From positions 1-64,000 of the forward strand of contig NZ_LAVA02000004.1 in assembly GCF_000974985.2 (NCBI RefSeq): DNA of 64,000 bases, read 5' to 3'. The translations under genes were made by a program, and so were the position numbers. Shown here piece by piece: positions 50,123 to 58,664 of the stretch (positions are counted from its first letter, which is position 1; each line of letters begins with the position of its first letter). This stretch comes from Streptomyces mangrovisoli. GTDB taxonomy: Bacteria > Actinomycetota > Actinomycetes > Streptomycetales > Streptomycetaceae. The notes below the pieces were generated by a model. It had not been told where the DNA came from. It saw only the letters and a list, made by a program, of their open reading frames with translations, and did not search any database.

Positions 50123-51466
50123 CTACTTGGCCTGCGCGATGTCCGTGTCGATCTGCTTCGCCGTGCTCGCGAGGCCCGACTGGAGGTCCTTGGCCTTGCC
50201 GCTCTCGTAGTCGTACCCGAACTGCTGGAGGGTGACCAGGTACTGGCCGCCGTTGATGGAGGCGGGCGTGGTGGTCGACTCCGGGTTCGCGGCGATGTCC
50301 AGGAACGTCTTGAAGCGCGGGTCGTACTTCAGCTTCGGCGACTTCAGGGCGGCGAGCGTGGAGGGCACGTTGTGGATGCCGTTGGAGAAGTTCACCACCG
50401 CGTCGGTGTCGGTGGTGATGTACTTGACGAACTCCCAGGCGGCGTTCTGCTTGTGGCTGGTGGCGGCGATCCCGGTGATGGTGCCGGTGATGTAGCCCTT
50501 GCCGTACTGGTCGGCCTGGTCGTCGGGGACGGGCAGCGGGGCCACGCCGATGTCGAACTTCGGCTTGGCGTCCAGGGCCATGCCGAGCCGCCACTCGCCG
50601 TCCAGCTGCATCGCCACCTGGCCGGTGTGGAAGGGGTGCTTGGCGCCCCACTCGTCGCCGAGGGTGGCCCGGTACTTCTCCAGCTTCGCGAAGCCGCCGA
50701 GGTCGTCGACGAGCTTCTTCTGGAGCGTGAACCCGGCCTTGAAGGCGGGGTCCTTGGCGACCTCGGACTTCCCGCTGGAGTCGAAGTACGTCGGGGAGAA
50801 CTGCGCGAAGTAGTGCTCGGTGGTGGTCTCCCAGCCGTGGTAGTCCGGCATGAAGCCGAGCTGCTGGTAGGAGTCGCCCTTGGTGATCGTCAGTTTCTTG
50901 GCGTCGGCCTCGAACTCCGACCAGGTCTTCGGCGGGCTCTTGATGCCGGCCTTCGCGAACGCCGTCTTGTTGTAGTAGAGGCCGTACGCGTCGCCCAGCA
51001 GCGGCGCCGTGCAGCGGTCGCCGTCGTACTGGGTGTACTCGTTCATGGCCTTCGGGAACGTCGTCTCCGGGTCGATGCCCGACTTCTTGAAGAAGGGGTT
51101 GAGGTCGATCAGCGCGCCCGACGAACAGAACTTGCCGACGTTGTTGGTGGTGAACGACGAGATGACGTCGGGGGCCTTGTCGCCGCCGGTGCGCAGCGCC
51201 TGGTTGATCTTGTCGTCGGTCATGTTGCCGACCACGTTGACGTGGATGTTGGGGTGCGCCTTCTCGAAGGAGGCGACCAGCGCCTTGACGGCCGCGACCT
51301 CGCTCGGCGCGCTCCAGGCGTGCCAGAAGTTGATGGTCGTGTCCTTCGAGGCGTCGTCGTTCGCGCCGGAGCCGGACTGACCGGTGCAGGCGGTGGTCAG
51401 CAGGGCCACGGAGGCGGCGAGGACGAGGGCCGCCCTGCGGGCCGTACGGGATGTGGGCTGGGGCAT
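50123..51466 (-). CDS. Sugar ABC transporter substrate-binding lipoprotein
   Basis: A 447-residue lipoprotein: twin-Arg N-terminus (TSRTARRAAL), hydrophobic core and lipobox LTTAC (C27), then an extracellular solute-binding protein of the carbohydrate type (INFWHAWSAPSEVAAVKALVASF, GDAYGLYYNKTAF, AMQLDGEWRL). It should capture an oligosaccharide, possibly a beta-linked disaccharide given the GH4 gene. ATG chosen at the lipoprotein signal; upstream in-frame ATG at 51520 lies beyond GGGAGAT. Confidence 0.9.
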   Translation of the reverse strand: MPQPTSRTARRAALVLAASVALLTTACTGQSGSGANDDASKDTTINFWHAWSAPSEVAAVKALVASFEKAHPNIHVNVVGNMTDDKINQALRTGGDKAPDVISSFTTNNVGKFCSSGALIDLNPFFKKSGIDPETTFPKAMNEYTQYDGDRCTAPLLGDAYGLYYNKTAFAKAGIKSPPKTWSEFEADAKKLTITKGDSYQQLGFMPDYHGWETTTEHYFAQFSPTYFDSSGKSEVAKDPAFKAGFTLQKKLVDDLGGFAKLEKYRATLGDEWGAKHPFHTGQVAMQLDGEWRLGMALDAKPKFDIGVAPLPVPDDQADQYGKGYITGTITGIAATSHKQNAAWEFVKYITTDTDAVVNFSNGIHNVPSTLAALKSPKLKYDPRFKTFLDIAANPESTTTPASINGGQYLVTLQQFGYDYESGKAKDLQSGLASTAKQIDTDIAQAK

Positions 51467-51521
51467 GACTGGATCTCCCTGGGACGGGGCGAGACGATGA
51501 AGGGGAGAGCAAAAAGACATA

Positions 51522-51543
51522 AACCGGTACAGAACATCCGGTT
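51522..51543. promoter_or_regulatory. Inverted repeat before the sugar-binding protein gene
   Basis: AACCGG-N10-CCGGTT, 55 bases upstream of the binding-protein start in the 132-base gap after the ROK gene. Possible operator or part of a promoter for the transport genes. Confidence 0.3.
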
Positions 51544-51598
51544 CGGGCCGTGCGGAACGTGGTGCCCGGGGTGACGGCCGGGCGGGCGGGGGGAGCGG

Positions 51599-52810
51599 TC
51601 AGCGTGAGGTGTCGAAGACCTCGTCGCGGGTGGTCGCGAGCGCGCTCTCCAACGCGCCGCGCAGAACGGGGTGTTCGGTCACGTCGCCGAGGACGAGCCG
51701 GGGCCTGGACGCGGCCAGCTCCTCCAGCTCGGCCTGGACCAGGGCGCGCAGCACCTCGCCGCCGGAGGCGAGGGCGGCGCCGCTGAGGACGACGAGTTCG
51801 GGGTCGAGGACGGAGACCAGCGAGGCCAGACCGGTGGCCAGCCGGGTCGCGTAGGTCTGGAGCAACTCCCGCCAGGGGCCGCTCACATGGTCGGCCGCCG
51901 TGGCCACGAGATCCGCGGCGACCTCGGGGTAGGGCCCGGCGGGCACCTCGCCGACGCCGAGTTCGCGGGCGAGCGCGGGCAGCGCCTGGGAACCGGCGAG
52001 TTCCTGGTAGCCGCCGCTGTTGGCGCGGGTCACCTGGCGCACCAGCGGGGCGCCCGGCACCGGCAGGAAGCCGACCTCGCCGGCGCCGCCGGTCCAGCCG
52101 CGGTGCAGCCGGCCGCCGAGCACCAGGGCGGCGCCGAGGCCCTCCTGGTTCCACAGCAGCACGAAGTCGCCGTGGCCGCGGGCGGCGCCGAGGCGTTGCT
52201 CGGCGATCGCGACGAGGTTGACGTCGTTCTCGTACTCGACCGGCATGGGCAGGGCCGCGGCCAGTTCGTCGAGCAGGGCGGGGGAGTGCCAGCCCGGCAG
52301 GTGGGAGGCGTAGCGCAGGCGGCCGGTGGTGGGGTCGAAGGCGCCGGGGGTGGCGACGACGAGCCGGCGCACGTCGTCCCGGGCCAGCCCGGCCGCCTTC
52401 ACGGCGCCGTCGAGGGCGTCCGTGACCTGGCGGACCACGGGGCGGGCGGGGCGCCGGCCGGGGGTCGCCAGCTCGAACTCGCCGACCGTACGGCCGGTGA
52501 CGTCGGCCACGGCGGCCCGGATACGGACCGGGGTGACGTCGATGCCGGCGGCGTACGCGGCGGCAGGGTTGACGGAGTACAGCTGCGCGCTCGGGCCGGG
52601 GCGGCCCTCGCTCGTGCCCGTGGCGAGCACCAGCCCCGCGGCTTCCAGGCGGGCGAGCAGCTGGGAGGCGGTCGGCTTGGACAGGCCGGTGAGCTTGCCG
52701 ATCCGGGTGCGCGACAGCGGCCCGTGCTCCAGGAGGAGGTCCAGGGCGGCGCGGTCGTTCATGGCGCGCAGGACGCGCGGGGTGCCCGGCGTACCGGCGG
52801 ATCCTGCCAT
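51599..52810 (-). CDS. ROK-family transcriptional regulator
   Basis: A 403-residue protein: winged helix-turn-helix (about 18-70, RTRIGKLTGLSKPTASQLLARLEAAG) and a ROK domain (about 90-395) with GLGAALVLGGRLHRGWTGGAGEVGF. The CxCGxxGC zinc cluster and the GH of the usual GELGH motif, which ROK kinases and many ROK repressors have, are absent. It probably represses the downstream sugar importer until a sugar binds. ATG chosen; a GTG 12 bases upstream is an alternative. Operator candidate at 52910-52924. Confidence 0.85.
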   Translation of the reverse strand: MAGSAGTPGTPRVLRAMNDRAALDLLLEHGPLSRTRIGKLTGLSKPTASQLLARLEAAGLVLATGTSEGRPGPSAQLYSVNPAAAYAAGIDVTPVRIRAAVADVTGRTVGEFELATPGRRPARPVVRQVTDALDGAVKAAGLARDDVRRLVVATPGAFDPTTGRLRYASHLPGWHSPALLDELAAALPMPVEYENDVNLVAIAEQRLGAARGHGDFVLLWNQEGLGAALVLGGRLHRGWTGGAGEVGFLPVPGAPLVRQVTRANSGGYQELAGSQALPALARELGVGEVPAGPYPEVAADLVATAADHVSGPWRELLQTYATRLATGLASLVSVLDPELVVLSGAALASGGEVLRALVQAELEELAASRPRLVLGDVTEHPVLRGALESALATTRDEVFDTSR

Positions 52811-52909
52811 GGAGGTCGACACCTGCCTTTCCAGCGGCTCAGCTTCCCAGTGACCTGGGACGACTGTCCACCCGGGAGGCCCTGGGGGACGGTGACTGCT
52901 GATCACTGT

Positions 52910-52924
52910 TAGGAAACTTTCCTA
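52910..52924. promoter_or_regulatory. Likely operator of the ROK regulator
   Basis: TAGGAAA-C-TTTCCTA: perfect 7-bp arms around one base, 100 bases upstream of the ROK start. The form is typical of ROK-type operators of sugar genes in actinobacteria, as far as I recall. Confidence 0.6.
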
Positions 52925-52983
52925 TTGGGTGGGAAGGAACGTATGCCCAGGACGGAGGGGGCGTCAATAGAGCTGGGGTGGCG

Positions 52984-53050
52984 GGTGCGGGGTCCCTGGC
53001 GGGGCCGGTGCGGGGTCCCTGGTGGGGCCCATGGCGGCCACATGGCCGCC
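52984..53050. repeat. 22-bp direct repeat and hairpin in the ROK-Uma2 spacer
   Basis: GGTGCGGGGTCCCTGG occurs twice between about 52984 and 53029, followed by GGCGGCCA-CA-TGGCCGCC (53033-53050). The 333-base spacer 52811-53143 otherwise holds only the ROK operator. The hairpin may end Uma2 transcription. Confidence 0.45.
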
Positions 53051-53143
53051 GCGGCTCTGATCAGTGCAGGTCAGAGGGGACGGAGTCGCAGGTACGGCGG
53101 CTCACGCGTCGGGGATCCCGGGTGAGGCGGGAGGCTGGCGGCG

Positions 53144-53767
53144 CTACTCCGCGAGGAACGGGCCGGTGTCGAGCACCGGGTACGGCGTGGGGAGGGGCAG
53201 GGGAGATCCGAGGCCGACTTTGACGTCGTTGGCGTAGTACGCCTCGGTGGGCTCTGCGCCCGGCAGGACCGGATCCGTGAAGCAGTGGGCGGTCTTGGAG
53301 TGGCGGTCGATGAGGACGTAGACAGGGATTCCCGCAGCGGCGTAGACGCGCAGCTTGGGGCCTGTGTCGGTCTCGTGGTTGGTGGAAGTGACCTCACCGA
53401 CGAGGGCGAGCATGCCGATGGGGTACCAGCCCTTGTGGGCGTTTCGGTATGCCTCGTCGAGTTCGGAGGGCTTGCGGAGGCGCACGTAGAAGTCGGGTAC
53501 GACCAGGGCGACGGTGTTGCCGTCCCGGTCGGCGGCGCGGTAGCCGTTGTTGAAGCCGGCAAGGCGGATTCCGGCGGCCCGGAACTGGTAGTACAGCTCC
53601 CCGGCGCCGTCGTTGTGGTTGTCGTTCGGCTGCGGCGGCACGATGGCCATCCCCTCGACGTACTCGGGTCGGGTCGGCGCCAGCGACGCCTCCTCGATCG
53701 CGATCAGCAGATCGATGGGGTCCTGCTTCGGTTCCACGGCCGGCTCCATGATCGGTTCGGCGCTCAT
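53144..53767 (-). CDS. Uma2-family (DUF820) putative restriction endonuclease-fold protein
   Basis: A 207-residue protein with the PD-(D/E)XK-like pattern of the Uma2 family: VVPDFYV (Asp), VGEVTST (Glu) and a downstream Lys in KLRVYAAAGIPVYVLID. Members are abundant in Streptomyces and cyanobacteria; their biological role is not settled. ATG chosen because AAGGAGA lies just upstream; a longer reading into the terminator hairpin is rejected. It stands alone between two hairpins. Confidence 0.85.
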   Translation of the reverse strand: MSAEPIMEPAVEPKQDPIDLLIAIEEASLAPTRPEYVEGMAIVPPQPNDNHNDGAGELYYQFRAAGIRLAGFNNGYRAADRDGNTVALVVPDFYVRLRKPSELDEAYRNAHKGWYPIGMLALVGEVTSTNHETDTGPKLRVYAAAGIPVYVLIDRHSKTAHCFTDPVLPGAEPTEAYYANDVKVGLGSPLPLPTPYPVLDTGPFLAE

Positions 53768-53830
53768 CGCTTCTCCTTGCCACGTCTGACGCCAGGCTAA
53801 GCCCGAGTGGGGTGCCCCGGCAGAACGATG

Positions 53831-53863
53831 GGGCACCCGGTGCCTGTGTGGCGCCGGGTGCCC
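53831..53863 (-). terminator. Terminator of the MscS-like gene
   Basis: A 14-bp stem with one G-U pair (53831-53844 with 53850-53863) and a 5-base loop, 76 bases after the MscS-like stop and upstream of the Uma2 gene. Confidence 0.7.
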
Positions 53864-53939
53864 TGGTGTTCACTCGAACGAGCGTGCTGAAACCGTTCGC
53901 CGGTCCCGCGTCAATACCTGGTTCGCAGGGTCCGAGCCC

Positions 53940-55037
53940 TTACCTGGCCGGCGGAGTCGTCCGCTGCGGTGCGATCGGGGTCGTGGCCGCCGACTGCGGG
54001 GAGTCGGCGTTGGCGAAGGCCGACGGGGCCGCGACCGACGCCGCCGGGTCCACGGTCTCCTCCTCCACGGGCGCCGTCGCGCCGCCCACGATCGGGATGT
54101 CCGCGACCGTGAACGCCCGCTTGATCCGCCAGCGCAGCTCGCGCTCCACGGCGACCGCCTTGCCCGGCATGGTCCGGGCGGACACGTGCACGACCATCGA
54201 GTCCAGCAGCACGCTGTCCAGGCCGAGCACCTCGATCGGGCTCCACAGGAGCTCGTTCCAGGGGTCCTCCTTGCTCATGTGCTCGGCGACCTCGCTCAGC
54301 GTCCGCTTGACCTTGTCCAGGTCCTCGGACGCCTTCACGGTCACGTCGACACCGGCCGTCGCCCAGCCCTGGGAGAGGTTCCCGATCCGCTTGACCTCGC
54401 CGTTGCGGACGTACCAGATCTCACCGTTGGCGCCGCGCAGCTTCGTGACGCGCAGGCCGACCTCGATCACCTCGCCGGTCGCCACGCCCGCGTCGATCTG
54501 ATCGCCGACGCCGTACTGGTCCTCCAGGATCATGAAGACACCGGAGAGGAAGTCCGTGACCAGGTTGCGGGCGCCGAAACCGATCGCGACACCCGCGACA
54601 CCCGCGGACGCGAGCAGCGGCGCCAGGTCGATCTGGAAGGTGGACAGCACCATCAGACCGGCCGTGCCGAGGATCACGAAGCTCGCCACCGACCGCAGCA
54701 CCGAGCCGATCGCCGCGGCCCGCTGCCGCCGCCGCTCGGCGTTGACCAGCAGACCGCCGAGCGCCGTGCCGTCCATCGTCTCGACGGTCCGGTTCATCCG
54801 GTCGATCAGCTTGGTGATCGCCCGCCGTACGGCCTCTCTCAGCACCACCGCGATCACCACGATCAGCAGGATGCGAAGGCCGATCGCCAGCCAGGTGGAC
54901 CAGTTCTGCTCCACCCAGCTCGCGGCGTTGGTCGCGCTCTCCTGGGCGTCCTGGAGCGAGGGCACGGTCGTCGTCGTACCCGAGGGCGACGGCGACGGCG
55001 ACGATCCGGCGGCCGACAGGACGGCGGACAAGGACAC
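53940..55037 (-). CDS. Small-conductance mechanosensitive channel (MscS family)
   Basis: A 365-residue membrane protein. Helices near 45-65, 110-130 and 135-160; the third is the Gly/Ala-rich pore helix (LLASAGVAGVAIGFGARNLV). A beta domain (FMILEDQYGVGDQI, VGLRVTKLRGANGEIWYVRNG) and an alpha/beta domain follow, then an Ala/Pro-rich cytoplasmic tail. It should open under membrane tension to release solutes after osmotic downshift. The GTG start at 55037 is chosen because GGAGGT stands 7 bases upstream; ATG at 55052 lies before that site. Confidence 0.9.
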   Translation of the reverse strand: MSLSAVLSAAGSSPSPSPSGTTTTVPSLQDAQESATNAASWVEQNWSTWLAIGLRILLIVVIAVVLREAVRRAITKLIDRMNRTVETMDGTALGGLLVNAERRRQRAAAIGSVLRSVASFVILGTAGLMVLSTFQIDLAPLLASAGVAGVAIGFGARNLVTDFLSGVFMILEDQYGVGDQIDAGVATGEVIEVGLRVTKLRGANGEIWYVRNGEVKRIGNLSQGWATAGVDVTVKASEDLDKVKRTLSEVAEHMSKEDPWNELLWSPIEVLGLDSVLLDSMVVHVSARTMPGKAVAVERELRWRIKRAFTVADIPIVGGATAPVEEETVDPAASVAAPSAFANADSPQSAATTPIAPQRTTPPAR

Positions 55038-55366
55038 GGCAGGTACCTCCATGTGCAACGGACCCGTGTACGACGGATCCACACCCGGTGAAGAGGACAA
55101 GGTGGCCCAGGTCACGAAAGGATCACCGGACGGGCGGATTCACCACACTAACGGGGCAGCGCCCGTGCCCCCGACCGCCCGGCGCAGGAGAGACGGGGCT
55201 CACGAGCGCTTGAACAGGGCGTGCTCCGGGGGATGAATCAGATGTGGTCGAAAACACTCTCAGCCCGTTACCGGGACATGGTGGCGCTTCCACCAGGCAT
55301 GAGGGGAGACTGACTGCACATCGTCCCGGCGCGAGCCACGCGCCGCCGGCGTACAAGGAGGCATCC

Positions 55367-55903
55367 GTGCCGCATGTCCTGGTCCTCAATGCGTCGTACG
55401 AGCCACTCGGCGTCGTACCGCTCCGCCGCGCGCTCGTCCTCGTCCTGGAGAACAAGGCAGTCGCCTTGGAGGAATCCGGCGCCTTCATGCACAGCGCAAC
55501 CGTCACAGTCCCCGCACCCAGCGTGGTCCGGCTCAAGCGATTCGTCCGGGTTCCCTACCGTGGGCCCGTTCCTCTCACCCGGCGGGCGCTGTTCGCCCGC
55601 GACGGGGGCCGGTGCATGTACTGCGGTGGCGTCGCAACCAGCGTCGACCACGTCATCCCGCGCAGCCGCGGGGGCAAGCACGTCTGGGACAACGTGGTGG
55701 CGTCCTGCCGCCGCTGCAACCACGTGAAGGCCGACCGACACCTCTTCGAGATCGGCTGGCGGCTGCGCCACAAACCCGCTCCGCCCACCGGTCTGGCCTG
55801 GCGCATCATCGGCACCGGCCATAGGGATCCGCGCTGGCTGCCGTACTTGCAGCCGTACGGCGCGGACGACGCCCTGGCCCGGATCGACGGCATCTCCGCC
55901 TGA
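55367..55903 (+). CDS. HNH endonuclease family protein
   Basis: A 178-residue protein with the HNH zinc fold: CMYCGG, SVDHVIPRSRGGKHVWDNVV and CRRCNHVKADR, with both CxxC pairs and the DH of the active site. The N-terminal VLNASYEPLGVV is characteristic of a conserved actinobacterial HNH family of unknown role. GTG start with AAGGAGG 6 bases upstream. The 329-base spacer 55038-55366 to the divergent MscS-like gene holds no other gene. Confidence 0.9.
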   Translation: MPHVLVLNASYEPLGVVPLRRALVLVLENKAVALEESGAFMHSATVTVPAPSVVRLKRFVRVPYRGPVPLTRRALFARDGGRCMYCGGVATSVDHVIPRSRGGKHVWDNVVASCRRCNHVKADRHLFEIGWRLRHKPAPPTGLAWRIIGTGHRDPRWLPYLQPYGADDALARIDGISA

Positions 55904-55930
55904 CGGTCCGGGCCTTCGCACACCCTGCGG

Positions 55931-56524
55931 CTAACCGCCGCGGGGCCCTTCGGGGCGCGCTCCGCGGACGACGTGGAGCGCGCCGCCGGCCGCGAACAGG
56001 GCGAGCGCGACCGACCAGCCGCCGGGACCGGCCGGCCAGGCCCGCAGCGCGCCCGCGTCCCCGCCCGAGGCCACCCCCGCCACACCGGCCACGACCACCG
56101 CGGGCAGCCAGCAGACCCGCGCCCCCAGCAAGGCGGCCGCGGCCGCCGTGACACCCGTACAGGCCAGCGCGAGCACCACCGCGAGGGCGGGCGTGGGCAG
56201 CGCGACGGCCGCCGCGCACGCCGCCGACCCGGTCAGGCCCAGCAGATGCGCCAGCCGCCACCGCCACCACCGCCGTGCCGCGGTGCCGTCCAGTTCGGCA
56301 CACTCCGCGTGCAGGCTCGCGCCGATCACCGACGCGGCGCCCAGCGCCCACAGCACCACGACGAACAGCACGCGGTCCGGTTCGGCGCGGACCCCGGGCA
56401 GCCGCGCCGCCCCCGCGGCGAGCACCGCGGTCACGCCCGCCGCGGCCAGCGCGTGGGGCAGCGCGCGCGACCGGGCGTACAACAGCGCGCCGGAGGAAGT
56501 CGGCCCCGGCAGGACGGCGGTCAC
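55931..56524 (-). CDS. Membrane protein, last gene of the sigma-ABC operon
   Basis: A 197-residue protein with about six hydrophobic segments and few charges, no known motif. Its GTG start overlaps the upstream stop as GTGA. Probably the second membrane subunit of the ABC transporter encoded by the operon, by position and topology. It converges on the HNH gene with a 27-base gap. Confidence 0.65.
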   Translation of the reverse strand: MTAVLPGPTSSGALLYARSRALPHALAAAGVTAVLAAGAARLPGVRAEPDRVLFVVVLWALGAASVIGASLHAECAELDGTAARRWWRWRLAHLLGLTGSAACAAAVALPTPALAVVLALACTGVTAAAAALLGARVCWLPAVVVAGVAGVASGGDAGALRAWPAGPGGWSVALALFAAGGALHVVRGARPEGPRGG

Positions 56525-57888
56525 AGCGACGGCACCTCCCCCGGGTCGCAGCCGCGGGCCGTGGCGAAGTACGCCGACAGCCACTGCCGCCGCTCCGTCG
56601 CGCCCATCGCGGCGAGGCGCGCCCGCGCCGCCCGCCGCGAGGCCAGCGCGGCCCGGTCGTCGGCGTCCCCGCGCGCCGCCGCCCGGTCGAAGGACGCCTC
56701 CGCCGGATTCGGCGCCAGATAGTGCTGTACGGCGTCGTCGACCGCGCTCACCCGCGGATCCGTCCGCGCGCAGTCCTGGCGGCCGGTCAGCGCCGCCCCG
56801 GCCTCGAAGGCGTACTGCCGCGGATCGGTCAGCCGGCCGCGCACGACCGTACGGCCGACCGGCGTGAGCATCGGCAGCTCGACCTCGTCCCGCCGGGGCC
56901 GGCCCGGCCGGTCCTCGAACCGCACCGGCAGCCCGCGTACGCCCGCCAGCCGGTCCGTCACCCCCGACAGCGCCCGCACGACCTGCGGCAGCAGCCCCGC
57001 GTACCGGGCGTCGACGCAGATCCGCGGAGTGGTAGAGGTGTCGCACACCTGCCGGTGGGCGAGCGGCCGCTCGTGCCACAGCCTGTCCCCGGCCTGCACC
57101 AGCAGCACCCCCGCGACCGCCGCCGCGGCGAGCGGCGCGAAGGCCAGGACGCGGCGGCGGACCGTGCAGGCCAGCACCGCGGTCAGCGCGAGAGAGCCCG
57201 TCCACACCGACATCGCCACCGGCTGCCACCACAGCGGCACCGTCCCGTACGCCCCGTCCGCGGACGGCGCCAGCCGGCCCAGGGCGCCCGGGTCCTGATA
57301 GGCGACGGCGGCCGACGCGGCGTAGGCGGCCAGTCCCGCCAGCGGCGCCACCGGCCACCACGCCACCCGCCGGCCCAGCACCTGGCCGGTCAGCGCCGCG
57401 GCCGCGATCAGCACCGCGTCGGCGGGCAGCGAGGCGGGATACGGACGGTCGCCCTGGGCGTACGGCCAGGTCGCCAGCAGCGCCGCCACCGCCGCCACCA
57501 GGTATCCGGCGACCGCCCACAGCGCGACCGGCAGGCCCGACACCAGGAACCGCGCGAGCGGCGGGCGGACCGCGGTGCGCAGCAGCTCCCCGGTGCCGCG
57601 ACGGCGTTCCCGGCCGCCCTGCCGGCAGCCCGCGGCGACCGCGAGGGGCGCGCCGAGCAGACAGGCGGCCGCGTGCAGCCGCCGCCCGGTCTCCGCCCAG
57701 TCCCCCTGCCACCGGTCCAGGCCCGTCCCCATCCCCACGGCCACGGCCACCAGCACGGCGGCCCCGGCCCACGGCCCGAGACCGCGCAGCCCCTCGGCCC
57801 GCACCGGATGTCCGGCGGGTCCGCCCGCCCGCGGCGCACGCGGCTTCGTGCCCGACTTCGGGTGCGGCGGATCGGTCAAGGTGGTCAT
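56521..57888 (-). CDS. ABC-2-like membrane subunit with an extracytoplasmic domain
   Basis: A 455-residue protein with about six to seven helices in the first 270 residues, then a soluble domain of about 180 residues with two cysteines near VCDTSTTPRICVDARY. No family recognised with certainty. The ATG overlaps the ATPase gene stop (ATGA) and its own stop overlaps the next gene, so it is probably the permease partner of that ATPase. Confidence 0.65.
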   Translation of the reverse strand: MTTLTDPPHPKSGTKPRAPRAGGPAGHPVRAEGLRGLGPWAGAAVLVAVAVGMGTGLDRWQGDWAETGRRLHAAACLLGAPLAVAAGCRQGGRERRRGTGELLRTAVRPPLARFLVSGLPVALWAVAGYLVAAVAALLATWPYAQGDRPYPASLPADAVLIAAAALTGQVLGRRVAWWPVAPLAGLAAYAASAAVAYQDPGALGRLAPSADGAYGTVPLWWQPVAMSVWTGSLALTAVLACTVRRRVLAFAPLAAAAVAGVLLVQAGDRLWHERPLAHRQVCDTSTTPRICVDARYAGLLPQVVRALSGVTDRLAGVRGLPVRFEDRPGRPRRDEVELPMLTPVGRTVVRGRLTDPRQYAFEAGAALTGRQDCARTDPRVSAVDDAVQHYLAPNPAEASFDRAAARGDADDRAALASRRAARARLAAMGATERRQWLSAYFATARGCDPGEVPSL

Positions 57889-58664
57889 CGCACGGCCTCC
57901 CGTCCGGCGGCGGGCGCGGCCCGGTGCGCGCGCAGCGCCGCCGCGTAGCCCCGTTCCACGGGGTTCTCGCCCGGGGCGTCCGGGTCCGCGCCGAGGGCGG
58001 CGAGGCCGCCGGGGGTGCCGTGGTGGGCGACCCGGCCCGCGTCGAGGAGGGTGACCTCGGTGCAGGCCGCCGCCACGTCCTCGACCAGGTGGGTCGACAC
58101 GATCACCGTGGCGTGGGCGCCCAGTTCGCGCAGCAGGCCGCGGAACTCCACCCGCTGCTCCGGGTCGAGACCGGCCGTCGGCTCGTCGAGCAGCAGGAGA
58201 TCCGGCTCGTTGACGATGGCCTGCGCGAGGCCGACGCGGCGCACCATCCCGCCGGACAGGGTGCCGATCCGCGCGTCGATCCGGTCGGCGAGGCCCACCC
58301 GGGCCACGGCCCGCTCGACGGCGGCCGGGGTGCGGGCCGCGGGCAGCTCCTTCAGCCAGGCGACGTACGCCACGAAGTCCCGCACGGTGAACCGCGGGTA
58401 GTGGCCGAACTCCTGCGGCAGATAGCCGAGCCGGCGCCGTACCGCGACCCGCCCCCGGTGTCCGGCGACATCCTCGCCGAGGATCTCCACCCGCCCCGCG
58501 GCAGGCTCCGCGACCGTCGCCAGGACCCGGATCAGCGAGGTCTTGCCCGCCCCGTTCGGCCCCAGCAGCCCGTGCACACCGGTGCCCAGCGCGAGGTCGA
58601 CGCCGTCGAGGGCGACGGCCTTGCGGTGCCGGACCGTCAGTCCGGTCAGTCGGATCGTCGTCAC
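57885..58664 (-). CDS. ABC transporter ATP-binding protein (ABC-2 exporter type)
   Basis: A 259-residue ATPase: Walker A GPNGAGKTS (about 34-42), signature LSGGMVRRVGLAQ, Walker B LLLLDEPTAGLDPEQ and switch His in STHLVED. The family pattern is that of ABC-2 exporters of drugs, lipids or peptides. GTG start overlapping the anti-sigma-like gene stop (GTGA). It sits between a regulator pair and two membrane proteins in a five-gene overlapping operon. Confidence 0.92.
   Translation of the reverse strand: MTTIRLTGLTVRHRKAVALDGVDLALGTGVHGLLGPNGAGKTSLIRVLATVAEPAAGRVEILGEDVAGHRGRVAVRRRLGYLPQEFGHYPRFTVRDFVAYVAWLKELPAARTPAAVERAVARVGLADRIDARIGTLSGGMVRRVGLAQAIVNEPDLLLLDEPTAGLDPEQRVEFRGLLRELGAHATVIVSTHLVEDVAAACTEVTLLDAGRVAHHGTPGGLAALGADPDAPGENPVERGYAAALRAHRAAPAAGREAVR

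Noticed and set aside
48246..50210. Very long plus-strand open frame opposite the ABC permease genes
   Set aside because: High-GC antisense shadow; its His/Arg/Gln-rich translation has no domain and the permeases on the other strand are clear.
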